From NCBI RefSeq assembly GCF_001420595.1, contig NZ_LJIX01000006.1:1305361-1369360 (forward strand): DNA of 64,000 nt, read 5' to 3'. This DNA comes from Cytobacillus solani (lineage in GTDB: Bacteria; Bacillota; Bacilli; Bacillales; Cytobacillaceae). Positions 9,919 through 18,659 of this stretch are shown here, one piece after another. A program made the translations under genes and the position numbers. How positions within the stretch are numbered: position 1 is the first letter of the stretch; every line of letters begins with the position of its first letter. The notes under the pieces are model-generated. The model saw only the letters and a list, made by a program, of their open reading frames with translations. It was not told where the DNA came from and searched no databases.

Positions 9919-10261
9919 TAAAGTTGCCCTCCAGTTTTTTAGTTTCATTGTCCTATTTATTTTCATTTATTAACATTTCAACTATAAATTAACTAGAGTA
10001 TAAATATTCCAATCTTTATATTTTTTTAATGAAATCTCTTAAAAATTAATGTTTTTGTTATTATGTACAATGCTATTTAAGAAATATATAATAACGAAAA
10101 ACTACTGGCACCAACCTTGTGATTTTTACCAACCTTAACAGCTGGTATTCGAGTGATTTAAAAACTCAGGGGTATTTTTGTGTCCATGTCCGTTCTATTC
10201 CTTTTCGTTTTTTCATAAAAGTGTAGTAGAGATATTTACATCAGGAATAGGGGGCAATGAG
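9919..10261. other. Intergenic region between divergent receptor and yhaX genes
   Basis: AT-rich, no gene seen. It contains a direct repeat ACCAACCTT at 10110-10118 and 10128-10136 (18-bp period, just under two helix turns), flanked by ctgg/ccag-like sequence. This could be a regulator site for either divergent gene; nothing else recognisable. Confidence 0.4.
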
Positions 10262-11128
10262 ATGATCTATCGGCTGTTAGCGATAAATATTGACGGAACA
10301 CTCCTTCAATCGAATGGAAGACTTCATAAATCAACAAAAGAAGCAATTGAATATGTTCAGCAAAAAGGAATTTATGTGACCTTAGTGACTGCAAGAAGCT
10401 TCCCATCTGCGAAAAAGGTGGCAAAAGCTTTAAAGCTAAATACGCTTCTTGTCGCCCATAGCGGTGCCTATATTGCAGGGCAAGAGGATAAGCCGATATT
10501 TGTTAAACGGTTAGCAGAGGATGTTACGTATGAAATCGTTAGATTACTTGAGGGATTTCCAAGTCAAATTCGATTAGTGCATGAGAAATTTGCATTAGCA
10601 AATAAATCGAAGCTAAATCATAATATGTTGGCAAAGACGGTCTTTTCTTCAGGTGACCCTATTTTTTATTCGCAGCAATTTGTGGATTCCGTTAGTGAGA
10701 CCATTCTTGAAGAACCTGTAACTCCTCCTAAGATTGAAGTATATTTTGAGGATGAGACAGATCTTAAGGATGCTAAAGCAGCCATCCAAGGAACATTTGG
10801 GGAAGTTGATATTATTCAATTGAACGAGTTCCGAATGGATATAATGCCAGTTGGTGTTTCTAAGCTCAATGGGCTATTGTATTTAGGTGAACAATTAGGA
10901 ATTGGGCGAAATGAAATGGTTGTCATCGGTGATGGAATTGATGACTTAGAAATGATAGAGGCCGCTGGACTTGGCGTAGCCATGGGAAATGCTCCTGCTG
11001 AAGTGAAAAAAGCTGCCGACTGGATTACACGTCCGAATGACCAGCTGGGAGTCACTTACATGGTGAAGGAACACTTTAGAAAACAGCATCCGATTGAATT
11101 TTTGAAGAAAATGAATATATTAAAATAA
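10262..11128 (+). CDS. yhaX: Cof-type HAD-superfamily protein YhaX, with an altered nucleophile motif
   Basis: 288 residues from the ATG at 10262, with a GGGGG ribosome site about 9 bases upstream. The Cof/IIB HAD layout is clear: motif I near residue 8, motif II T (VTARSF) near 43, a large cap domain (about 85-190), motif III Lys (GVSKLNGL) near 200, and motif IV GDGIDDLEM near 225. Motif I reads INIDGTLL where catalytic members have DxDGT, so the nucleophilic Asp is Asn. Activity as a phosphatase is therefore doubtful. In B. subtilis yhaX is next to hemZ and is sporulation-expressed; hemZ also follows here, which supports the name. Confidence 0.85.
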   Translation: MIYRLLAINIDGTLLQSNGRLHKSTKEAIEYVQQKGIYVTLVTARSFPSAKKVAKALKLNTLLVAHSGAYIAGQEDKPIFVKRLAEDVTYEIVRLLEGFPSQIRLVHEKFALANKSKLNHNMLAKTVFSSGDPIFYSQQFVDSVSETILEEPVTPPKIEVYFEDETDLKDAKAAIQGTFGEVDIIQLNEFRMDIMPVGVSKLNGLLYLGEQLGIGRNEMVVIGDGIDDLEMIEAAGLGVAMGNAPAEVKKAADWITRPNDQLGVTYMVKEHFRKQHPIEFLKKMNILK

Positions 11129-11190
11129 TGGGCCAGCGAAGGGTTGATCTTAGAGATTAACTCTTTTTTCGATTTTGTTTGTTATTGTCG

Positions 11191-11290
11191 AAAAATTGAT
11201 AAATCGAGAATTTCGTAGATAAATCAGCTGATTTCGTAGATTTATTCTAAATTTCGTAGATTTATTTTAAATTTCGCTGATAAATCGTCA
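11191..11290. repeat. Degenerate tandem repeat, about five 20-22-bp units
   Basis: Successive units share the core ATTTCGTAGAT followed by AAATC or TTATT (for example around 11209, 11231, 11251, 11271). It lies between yhaX and hemZ. Similar arrays with a TAGATAAA core occur at 60975-61082. Function unknown. Confidence 0.75.
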
Positions 11291-11472
11291 GTATGAAAAT
11301 AATTAAGCATGAATCGCAATTATTTTTCCAAAAATATCTCCCAGCTATAAACAATTGACCTTGTTTTGCCATTTCTGTACACTTAAAGATGTTTAATATA
11401 CGTCATTCTTTGCTGCCATCCTCTTAACAAAGATGATGGTTGTTTCATTATATCTAATAAAAGGTGATTATT

Positions 11473-12984
11473 TTGCAAATTTCAATTAAAGGAATAGAGG
11501 ATGAACGCTTTCAGCGTCCGCTTCAGCTGATCGCAAATTTATTTTTTGAGGAATGTGAGATTTCTTTTCAGCCACTTGTTCAGAAAGATATTACTATAGA
11601 ATTTAAAGTGGAAATTAGTCAGTCTATTAAGGTGAATGGGAATCTTGTAGACAGTGAGGGCAGAAGCAAGTCATCAGAGTATGAAAAAGAGCTTATGCCA
11701 GCTTCAACAGAAAAAGAGCATTTCAAACAGGTGAAACATGCGGTTGCCCATGTATATTTGACCGTGCTTCAGGATTGGACTGGCATTACGCAGAAATGGG
11801 GAATTCTTACAGGGATCCGGCCGACAAAGCTTCTTCACCGCCAGATGCAAAAGAAAATCCCTAAGTCTATTGCCCATCAGCAGCTGAAGGATGAGTACTT
11901 AATAACTGATGAGAAAATTCAACTTATGCAGCAAATCGTTGATCGGCAGCTTTCCGTTGTTCCAGACCTTTACGAGCTGCAAAATGAGGTAAGTATTTAT
12001 ATCGGCATTCCTTTTTGTCCGACGAAGTGCGCCTATTGTACCTTCCCTGCTTATGCGATTAATGGCCGCCAAGGATCTGTTGATTCCTTCTTAGGCGGAT
12101 TACATTATGAAATGAGAAAAGTTGGGGAATGGTTGAAGGAAAACAACGTTAGAATTACAACCGTCTATTATGGGGGAGGCACACCGACAAGCATTACTGC
12201 TGAAGAGATGGATATGCTTTATGAGGAAATGTATGCTTCCTTCCCTGATGTAGATAAGATCCGAGAAGTGACGGTAGAAGCTGGGAGACCGGATACGATC
12301 ACCCCTGAGAAGCTAGAGGTCCTGAAAAAATGGAAAATTGATCGGATAAGCATTAATCCTCAGTCGTACACACAAGAAACATTAAAAGCAATTGGAAGGC
12401 ACCATTCTGTAGAGGAAACGATTGAAAAGTTCCATCTAGCACGGGAAATGGGCATGAATAACATTAATATGGATTTAATCATTGGCTTGCCTGGTGAAGG
12501 TGTATCAGAATTTGCTAATAGCTTGCATGAGACTGAAAAACTGATGCCTGAATCACTCACTGTTCATACACTATCCTTCAAACGTGCATCAGAAATGACG
12601 CGTAATAAGGAAAAGTATAAAGTAGCAGATCGAGTTGAGATTGAGAAAATGATGAACATGGCGGAGGATTGGACAAAAGACCATCAATATACTCCATACT
12701 ACCTATATAGACAGAAGAATATCCTCGGCAACCTGGAAAATGTCGGGTATGCGCTGCCGAATCAGGATAGCATCTATAATATTATGATTATGGAAGAGCA
12801 GCAGACAATTATTGGTCTTGGCTGTGGAGCGGCAAGTAAATTCATTCATCCGCAAACAGGAAAAATCACTCATTTTGCCAATCCAAAGGATCCGAAAACA
12901 TATAATGACAGCTTCGAAAAATATACAGAAGATAAAATGAACATCTTAGATGAATTATTTAATACCAAAGAATCCCTTGCCTAA
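11473..12984 (+). CDS. hemZ: Oxygen-independent coproporphyrinogen III dehydrogenase-type radical SAM protein HemZ
   Basis: 503 residues. I chose the TTG at 11473 because AAGGTG (11461-11466) is well spaced and translation then begins MQISIKGI, matching the MQIKIEGI start of B. subtilis HemZ. The radical-SAM cluster motif CPTKCAYCTFP lies near residues 178-188, followed by YYGGGTPTSI and NMDLIIGLPGEG. HemN-like enzymes convert coproporphyrinogen III to protoporphyrinogen IX anaerobically; with a coproporphyrin-dependent pathway downstream (hemE, hemH, hemY at 43-46 kb) the exact role of HemZ is not settled. It ends in a terminator overlapping its stop codon. Confidence 0.93.
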   Translation: MQISIKGIEDERFQRPLQLIANLFFEECEISFQPLVQKDITIEFKVEISQSIKVNGNLVDSEGRSKSSEYEKELMPASTEKEHFKQVKHAVAHVYLTVLQDWTGITQKWGILTGIRPTKLLHRQMQKKIPKSIAHQQLKDEYLITDEKIQLMQQIVDRQLSVVPDLYELQNEVSIYIGIPFCPTKCAYCTFPAYAINGRQGSVDSFLGGLHYEMRKVGEWLKENNVRITTVYYGGGTPTSITAEEMDMLYEEMYASFPDVDKIREVTVEAGRPDTITPEKLEVLKKWKIDRISINPQSYTQETLKAIGRHHSVEETIEKFHLAREMGMNNINMDLIIGLPGEGVSEFANSLHETEKLMPESLTVHTLSFKRASEMTRNKEKYKVADRVEIEKMMNMAEDWTKDHQYTPYYLYRQKNILGNLENVGYALPNQDSIYNIMIMEEQQTIIGLGCGAASKFIHPQTGKITHFANPKDPKTYNDSFEKYTEDKMNILDELFNTKESLA

Positions 12985-13008
12985 ATGCGGCGGGGATTTT
13001 TTATTTTT
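12971..13008 (+). terminator. Terminator overlapping the hemZ stop
   Basis: AATCCC..GCC / GGC..GGGATT stem with the stop codon in the loop, followed by a T-rich run. Confidence 0.7.
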
Positions 13009-13030
13009 AGTGGAGATAAAGGAGATTACT

Positions 13031-13248
13031 TAAAAAGAGATACAGACCTATAATTTCCTTAAATAGGAATAAGAAGGTGCGTAAAATGAAATAAGAACCC
13101 GCAATTTCCTCAAAAAGGAAAAATAAGTCACGTAAAAAGAAATATGAACCTTTAATTTCCTTAAACAGGAAAAATAAGTGACGTAAAAAGAAATACGAAC
13201 CTAAAATTCCCTTAAAAAGGAAAATGGGCAAACATAAAAAGAATTATC
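13031..13248. repeat. 51-bp tandem repeat, 4.3 copies
   Basis: Units start at 13031, 13082, 13133 and 13184, with a partial unit at 13235. Each begins TAAAA(A/T)(G)AAATA and contains AATTTCCTT-aaa-AGGAAA, so each can form a small hairpin. The period is a multiple of 3 and one minus-strand frame stays open across the array (a repeating FLFKEIxGSYFFLR peptide), but no ribosome site precedes it. Interpreted as a non-coding satellite. Confidence 0.85.
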
Positions 13249-13400
13249 TAACAGAAAATGGTAATAGATGGAGAAAAACGTGATCAAAAAACTAGCGATC
13301 GAAAGCATCAACTTAATTTCAGAATCTTCAATAAAAATAAAGGGTTTTCCTAATAAAAAGAGAATATGTAGGTACAAATATTCATAAACTTCTTTGGGGA

Positions 13401-13414
13401 TGTAAGCGCTTTTA
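13401..13414 (+). promoter_or_regulatory. Probable CcpA catabolite-response element
   Basis: TGTAAGCGCTTTTA fits the cre consensus TGWAANCGNTNNCA except for T in place of the penultimate C. It lies 19-32 bp before the acyl-CoA ligase start, so CcpA binding would block transcription. Carbon-catabolite repression of fatty-acid oxidation genes is common in Bacillus. Confidence 0.55.
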
Positions 13415-13432
13415 AAAAGGGAGGAATCAAAA

Positions 13433-15055
13433 ATGATGATGCAAACACCTTTGACAATGACGCAAATGATTAACAGAGCAGAGAGGTTTTTTCCAAAAAA
13501 AGAGGTGGTTTCACGAACAGCCAGTGGCATCCAGCGATTTACATACAAGCAAATAGCTGACCGAACTAGAAAACTGGCTGAAGCACTTCAAAAGCTTGGT
13601 GTGGAAAGAGGAGATAAAGTAGGCACACTTGCATGGAACCACCATCGTCACCTGGAAGCGTATTTCGCGATTCCGTGCAGCGGGGCAGTTCTCCATACAA
13701 TTAACATTCGTCTTTCCCCGCAACATATTGTATTCATCATCAATCACGCGGAGGATAAAGTACTCTTAATTGATGCGGATATTCTGCCTTTAATCGAGGC
13801 AGTAAAGGATAAGATCCCAACCGTTAAGGCATATGTCATTATGACAGATGAGCCTGAACTGCCGGAAACAACACTTTCCAATGTTTATCATTATGAAAAA
13901 TTATTAGATGAAGCGACCGGGGTATATGAATATCCGGATGATTTAGATGAAAATGCTCCAGCAGGTATGTGTTATACATCAGCAACAACTGGCAATCCTA
14001 AAGGAGTTGTTTACTCTCATCGTGGCATTGTTCTCCATAGTATGGCATTAGGAATGGCTGATAGTGCAGCTGTGAGCGAAAAAGATATTGCCATGCCTGT
14101 TGTCCCAATGTTCCATGTGAATGCATGGGGATTGCCGTTTGCTGCTGTATGGTTCGGTACAAATCTCGTTATGCCTGGACCTTATTTTACACCGAAGCTG
14201 CTTGCTGAGCTCATTCAGGATGAAAAGGTGACGATTACAGCAGGTGTTCCAACCATTTGGCTAGGTCTTCTGAAAGAGCTGGAAGAAAATACGTATGATA
14301 TGAGTTCACTTCGATCCGTACTTTGTGGAGGGGCAGCTGCTCCAAAAGGCATGATTAAAGCTTTTGAGCAAAAGCATAACATTCCTTTTATGCATGCGTA
14401 TGGGATGACGGAGACAAGTCCGTTAGTTGTTATATCTACTCTCAAAAGCTATCAGGAAGAGCTATCCTATGAAGAGAAGGTTGAGATTAAAGCGAAGCAG
14501 GGAATTCTTGTGCCAGGTCTCGAAATGAAGGTAGTCGGCAAGGATGGAGAAATCGCATGGGATGGAAAAGAAATGGGAGAATTTGCAATTCGTGGTCCGT
14601 GGATTGCCTCAGAATATTACAAGGATGAGAGAACGTCAGACGCTTTTCATGATGGGTGGCTATATACAGGAGATGTTGTAACGATTGATGAGGAAGGATT
14701 TATGAAAATCGTCGATCGTACGAAGGATCTCATTAAAAGCGGCGGTGAATGGATCTCATCGGTTGACCTTGAAAACGCACTTATGGCCCATGAAGCAGTT
14801 TTCGAGGCGGCTGTTATTGCTGTTCCGAGCGAGCAATGGCAGGAGCGTCCGGTAGCCTGTGTCGTTTTGAAAGAAGCATATAAAGGAAAAATAGAAAAAG
14901 AAGAGCTTTACGAATTCTTAAAACCACAATTTGCAAAATGGTGGATTCCAGATGACATCCTTTTCCTTGAGGAAATCCCAAAAACGTCTGTAGGAAAGTT
15001 CCTCAAAATGGCGTTAAGAGATCAGGTTCATAAGAATTACGCCGGAACGAACTAA
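13433..15055 (+). CDS. Fatty-acyl-CoA synthetase (long/medium-chain acid-CoA ligase)
   Basis: 540 residues with GGGAGG 8 bases before the ATG. It is an adenylate-forming enzyme: P-loop-like YTSATTGNPKGVVYSHRG near 183-200, the aromatic/adenine motif HAYGMTETSP near 322-331, the hinge GWLYTGDVVTIDEEG near 408-422, DLIKSGGEWIS near 433-443, and the catalytic Lys of the PKTSVGKFLK end near 520. It activates fatty acids with ATP and CoA in the cytoplasm. The overall sequence is of the AlkK/FadD3-like group rather than LcfA/B. A cre-like site precedes it. A YhaR-type hydratase follows after a terminator, suggesting linked fatty-acid catabolism. Confidence 0.9.
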   Translation: MMMQTPLTMTQMINRAERFFPKKEVVSRTASGIQRFTYKQIADRTRKLAEALQKLGVERGDKVGTLAWNHHRHLEAYFAIPCSGAVLHTINIRLSPQHIVFIINHAEDKVLLIDADILPLIEAVKDKIPTVKAYVIMTDEPELPETTLSNVYHYEKLLDEATGVYEYPDDLDENAPAGMCYTSATTGNPKGVVYSHRGIVLHSMALGMADSAAVSEKDIAMPVVPMFHVNAWGLPFAAVWFGTNLVMPGPYFTPKLLAELIQDEKVTITAGVPTIWLGLLKELEENTYDMSSLRSVLCGGAAAPKGMIKAFEQKHNIPFMHAYGMTETSPLVVISTLKSYQEELSYEEKVEIKAKQGILVPGLEMKVVGKDGEIAWDGKEMGEFAIRGPWIASEYYKDERTSDAFHDGWLYTGDVVTIDEEGFMKIVDRTKDLIKSGGEWISSVDLENALMAHEAVFEAAVIAVPSEQWQERPVACVVLKEAYKGKIEKEELYEFLKPQFAKWWIPDDILFLEEIPKTSVGKFLKMALRDQVHKNYAGTN

Positions 15056-15070
15056 TACTCTAAAAAACTT

Positions 15071-15100
15071 AACCGTAAACAATATGTTTGCGGTTGTTTT
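15071..15100 (+). terminator. Terminator after acyl-CoA ligase
   Basis: AACCGTAAAC / GTTTGCGGTT stem (one mismatch) with a 5-nt loop and a T-run. Confidence 0.75.
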
Positions 15101-15191
15101 CATTTAAATATTTAGAATTTTTTAAATAAAACTTTTTAAATATAATAATATTCTATATAATGGGAGAAGGAAGATTAAAGGAGGGAATATT

Positions 15192-15980
15192 GTGACAATT
15201 GAATTTAAAACGGATACAGTGCAATTGCATGTAAATGGTCGAGTAGCAACAGTTGAATTAAATAGACCAGAATCATTAAATTCTTTAAATGTAGAAATGT
15301 TAAAAGGATTAGCCGCTGTCTTAAAGGAAATTAGCCAATCTAGTGATGTGGATATCGTCGTTCTCAAAGGAAAAGGGCGAGCGTTCTCCTCTGGCGGAGA
15401 TATAAAGACGATGCTACTTGAAGCGAAAGAAGAGGACTTCCCGATTGTTATGGATTGTATTAGTGAGGTGGTTGCCACTCTTTATACGATGCCTAAGTTA
15501 ACAATTAGTGCTGTAACAGGAGCCGCTGCAGGTCTTGGTTTAAGCATAGCTTTAGCAACTGATTACATAGTCGCTGATAAATCTAGTAAGTTGGCGATGA
15601 ACTTTATTAGCATAGGGTTAATTCCAGATGGCGGAGGGCATTACTTCTTAGAAAAGCGCCTTGGTGAGGATAGGGCAAAGCATCTCATTTGGGAAGGAAA
15701 ACCTTTATCCGCTGAAGAAGCCTATCAGCTCGGGCTCATCCATGATGTTACTGAAGGATTGGATGAAGCACTAGAAGCCAAGCTTCAGAAATTACTAAAC
15801 AGTCCTCTACAAGCAATGATCGAAACAAAAACAATCTTTGCTGAAAAAAACAGCCCGCAATTACTGAGAGTGCTTGAGCTAGAAAAAGAAGGTCAGCATA
15901 AAATGCGGCAGACGAAGGACCATCAGGAAGGGATTCAAGCATTTTTGGAAAAACGGAGACCCGTTTTCATAGGAAAGTAG
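15192..15980 (+). CDS. yhaR: Enoyl-CoA hydratase/isomerase family protein YhaR
   Basis: 262 residues, GTG start at 15192 after AAGGAGGGAATATT. Crotonase fold: oxyanion-hole segments RAFSSGGDIKTM (near 65-76) and GAAAGLGLSIALATD (near 112-126), then IGLIPDGGGHYFLEKRLG. The second segment has PDGGG, where classical hydratases have a catalytic Glu (PGAGGT with E upstream), so the exact reaction (hydratase, isomerase or hydrolase) is uncertain. B. subtilis yhaR occupies the same position, upstream of yhaQP. It ends in a bidirectional terminator. Confidence 0.88.
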   Translation: MTIEFKTDTVQLHVNGRVATVELNRPESLNSLNVEMLKGLAAVLKEISQSSDVDIVVLKGKGRAFSSGGDIKTMLLEAKEEDFPIVMDCISEVVATLYTMPKLTISAVTGAAAGLGLSIALATDYIVADKSSKLAMNFISIGLIPDGGGHYFLEKRLGEDRAKHLIWEGKPLSAEEAYQLGLIHDVTEGLDEALEAKLQKLLNSPLQAMIETKTIFAEKNSPQLLRVLELEKEGQHKMRQTKDHQEGIQAFLEKRRPVFIGK

Positions 15981-15990
15981 ATAATAGATA

Positions 15991-16028
15991 TAAAAAGCAA
16001 AGAGCAGCCAGTTACTCTTTGCTTTTTA
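15991..16028. terminator. Bidirectional terminator, yhaR / yhzD
   Basis: TAAAAAGCAAAGAG / CTCTTTGCTTTTTA stem with a 10-nt loop; A- and T-runs on both sides for the convergent genes. Confidence 0.85.
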
Positions 16029-16039
16029 TATGATGCCGT

Positions 16040-16225
16040 TTACCGGTGAAATAAAATAAGTTTCCCCGCAGGCGATGTGCAGCGATGTGTTTTTTCAGAT
16101 AATCCTTTTTCGCTTAAAAGCTTTTCGCCCATTCCTTTTGCCTCGTCATCGTTTCCTGCTTGAAAGGCCTCATCTAATATTTTTTCCCCATTCGCTTCGA
16201 AAGCTGTTAATTTATAAGTTTTCAT
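16040..16225 (-). CDS. yhzD: YhzD-family small protein
   Basis: 61 residues with an AGGGG-type ribosome site. The sequence (KLTAFEANGEKILDEAF near the start; HRCTSPAGKLILFHR at the end) matches the YhzD family as I remember it, a conserved Bacillus protein of the same length and of unknown function. It sits on the minus strand between yhaR and yhaQ. Confidence 0.8.
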   Translation of the reverse strand: MKTYKLTAFEANGEKILDEAFQAGNDDEAKGMGEKLLSEKGLSEKTHRCTSPAGKLILFHR

Positions 16226-16384
16226 TCTAACCCCTCCAGTTTTTAAAATTCAGATTGTTACTATTATTCTTGCATAATTTTTATCATAGTGCAAAGAATT
16301 ATTTTATTGTATGAATCGTAAGAAAATGAACCTTTTTCCAATCTAATCCGTATAAGTAATTGGTGAAAGAAAGGAGATACTACA

Positions 16385-17284
16385 ATGGGATTACAGCTTG
16401 AACATGTAACAAAACGTTTTGGAAACTTTACTGCTGTTAATGATCTGTCCATCTCTATTCCTGAGAAGGAGATGTTTGGGTTTCTTGGAGGGAATGGTGC
16501 AGGGAAAACGACAACATTTCGAATGATTCTTGGGTTGATCGATGCGAGTGAGGGGGAAATTACGTGGGATGGACAAACAATTGATTATTCGACAAGCCCG
16601 CTTATCGGCTATTTGCCCGAGGAGAGAGGGCTGTACCCAAAGTTAAAGGTAAAGGATCAAATTGTCTATTTGGCAAGACTGCGCGGTATGCAGAAACAAG
16701 ATGTCTTAAAGGAGCTTGATTATTGGCTGAGCCGTTTTAAAGTGCCTGAGTACGCGGAGAAAAAAGTAGAAGAGCTTTCCAAAGGGAACCAGCAAAAAAT
16801 TCAATTTATTACTGCAGTGATACATAAGCCGAAACTATTAATTCTGGACGAACCATTCAGCGGTCTTGATCCAGTGAATGTCGAGCAGCTTAAGGATGCG
16901 GTGCTAGAGTTGAAGAATAATGGAACTACGATTGTTTTTTCTTCTCACAGAATGGAGCATGTGGAAGAAATGTGTGAGCACTTATGCATTATGCATAAAG
17001 GGAAGCCAGTCGTTCAAGGGGCTTTAAAAGAAATTAAACGTGCATTCGGCAGAAAAAATCTAGTCATTCATGCAGATTTCAGCCTGGAATTCTTGAAGAA
17101 CTATCCAGGGGTTACAAGATCTCGGCAGACAACTGAAGGGATTCATCTGCAAATTGAGGGCGAAGAAATTGCTGAAGGCATTTTGAAGGAGATTGTTGGA
17201 AAAGGGTTTATCCGAAAATTCGTTCTTGAAGAACCTTCATTAAATGATATTTTTATTGAAAAGGTAGGTGCTTCCTATGAATAA
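16385..17284 (+). CDS. yhaQ: ABC transporter ATP-binding protein YhaQ (sodium-efflux type)
   Basis: 299 residues after AAAGGAGATACTACA. Walker A GGNGAGKTTTFRM near 37-49, signature VEELSKGNQQKIQFI near 132-146, Walker B LLILDEPFSGLDP near 156-168, and the H-loop SSHRMEHVEEM near 190. The C-terminal 70 residues form the extra domain common in NatA-like exporters. It pairs with the YhaP permease, whose start overlaps its end by 8 bases. NatAB-like ABC exporters extrude Na+ in B. subtilis; the substrate of YhaQP is inferred only from family. Confidence 0.92.
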   Translation: MGLQLEHVTKRFGNFTAVNDLSISIPEKEMFGFLGGNGAGKTTTFRMILGLIDASEGEITWDGQTIDYSTSPLIGYLPEERGLYPKLKVKDQIVYLARLRGMQKQDVLKELDYWLSRFKVPEYAEKKVEELSKGNQQKIQFITAVIHKPKLLILDEPFSGLDPVNVEQLKDAVLELKNNGTTIVFSSHRMEHVEEMCEHLCIMHKGKPVVQGALKEIKRAFGRKNLVIHADFSLEFLKNYPGVTRSRQTTEGIHLQIEGEEIAEGILKEIVGKGFIRKFVLEEPSLNDIFIEKVGASYE

Positions 17285-18530
17285 TTTTTGGATTATCTTC
17301 TGGCATACGTATTTTAGCAAAATTAAAACGAAATCTTTCATTATTACTTCACTTATAACACTTGTGCTAATTGTTGGTTTAACAAATATGTCAAAAATTA
17401 TTGATGTTTTCAGTGATGATGAACAAGGGGAAAAAGTAGCAGTCATTGACCAATCAGGTGAGCTGTTTGCTCCTTTCAAGGAACAGATAAAGACAATTAA
17501 TAAAGATGTTCACCTACAGCTCTTTGAAGGCTCAGAAGCAGAGGGAGAAAAAGCTGTTAAGAATGATGAATATAAAGGGCTGCTCATTTTATCTCAGGAT
17601 AATGAGAATTTGCCAGTAGCGTCCTACAAGGCAAAGAGTATTGCTGATTCTACCCTTCCTGCCACATTACAGCAAGGGCTGCAGCAAATAAAAACACAAG
17701 CTGCCGCAGAACAGATTAATTTATCCCAAGAGCAATTAGGAAAACTATATGAGCCCGTTGCGTTTAATAAAACAGCTCTCGAGGAAAATGCAAAAACAGA
17801 GGAAGAATTAAATCAAGCACGAGGACTTGTATACGTTCTGCTATTTGTTATTTATTTTGCCGTTGTTATGTATGCAAATATGATCGCAATGGAAGTTGCA
17901 ACAGAGAAATCTTCACGTGTAATGGAAATTCTGATTTCAAGTGTTTCTCCAATTAAGCAAATGTTTGCCAAAATATTGGGGATTGCCTTGCTTAGTTTAA
18001 CTCAAATGGCTGCATTTCTTCTAATTGGCTATTATTTTGTGAAGCAAAACTTAGAATCAATGGAAGGCGGATTTTTTGAGTTCTTCGGTTTTGGGGATAT
18101 TCCCGTACAAACGATTATTTATGCGGTTGTATTCTTTATCCTAGGCTATTTCTTATATGCGACATTAGCAGCCTTCCTTGGCTCGCTCGTAAGCCGCATT
18201 GAGGATGTCCAGCAGATGATCACTCCGATGACGATTATGATTGTTGCAGGATTTATGATCGCAATGGTGGGCCTTAATCAGCCAGAAACAACCTTTATTA
18301 CGATTACCTCCTACATCCCGTTTTTTACTCCAATGCTGATGTTTATGCGTGTAGGAATGCTGACATTACCTGCATGGGAGCCACTGCTTGGTATAGCGAT
18401 CCTTCTCGTTACGATTGTAGTGCTTGCTATCTTTGGTGCAAGGGTATATAAGGGCGGCGTATTAATGTACGGAAAATCGAATTCGTTTAAGGATATTAAA
18501 AAAGCATTGCAATTAACAAAGAATAAATAA
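17277..18530 (+). CDS. yhaP: ABC transporter permease YhaP (ABC-2 / NatB type)
   Basis: 417 residues from the ATG at 17277 inside the end of yhaQ (a GTG at 17268 is possible). One N-terminal membrane helix (about 17-35), an extracellular domain of roughly 140 residues, then about five to six helices: VLLFVIYFAVVMYANMIAM, ILGIALLSLTQMAAFLLIGYY, TIIYAVVFFILGYFLYATLAAFL and others. This is the ABC-2/NatB layout. It forms the exporter with YhaQ. A terminator follows. Confidence 0.9.
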   Translation: MNNFWIIFWHTYFSKIKTKSFIITSLITLVLIVGLTNMSKIIDVFSDDEQGEKVAVIDQSGELFAPFKEQIKTINKDVHLQLFEGSEAEGEKAVKNDEYKGLLILSQDNENLPVASYKAKSIADSTLPATLQQGLQQIKTQAAAEQINLSQEQLGKLYEPVAFNKTALEENAKTEEELNQARGLVYVLLFVIYFAVVMYANMIAMEVATEKSSRVMEILISSVSPIKQMFAKILGIALLSLTQMAAFLLIGYYFVKQNLESMEGGFFEFFGFGDIPVQTIIYAVVFFILGYFLYATLAAFLGSLVSRIEDVQQMITPMTIMIVAGFMIAMVGLNQPETTFITITSYIPFFTPMLMFMRVGMLTLPAWEPLLGIAILLVTIVVLAIFGARVYKGGVLMYGKSNSFKDIKKALQLTKNK

Positions 18531-18540
18531 TTATCATGAG

Positions 18541-18570
18541 AGAGGCTTGCCAAATTGGCGAGCTTTTTTC
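18541..18570 (+). terminator. Terminator after yhaP
   Basis: GCTTGCC / GGCGAGC stem, 5-nt loop, six-T tail. Confidence 0.85.
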
Positions 18571-18659
18571 ATTAAATAAAAAAATGGAATTAGGTGAGAA
18601 CGTGCATTCGCTTTCGAAATCAGTTAAAATGGTAAAAAAGAGGACGAGAGGATTATTTT

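Noticed and set aside
13007-13231. 74-codon minus-strand open frame with repeated FLFKEI peptide
   Set aside because: It is a translation of the 51-bp tandem repeat, has no ribosome site and ends inside the array.
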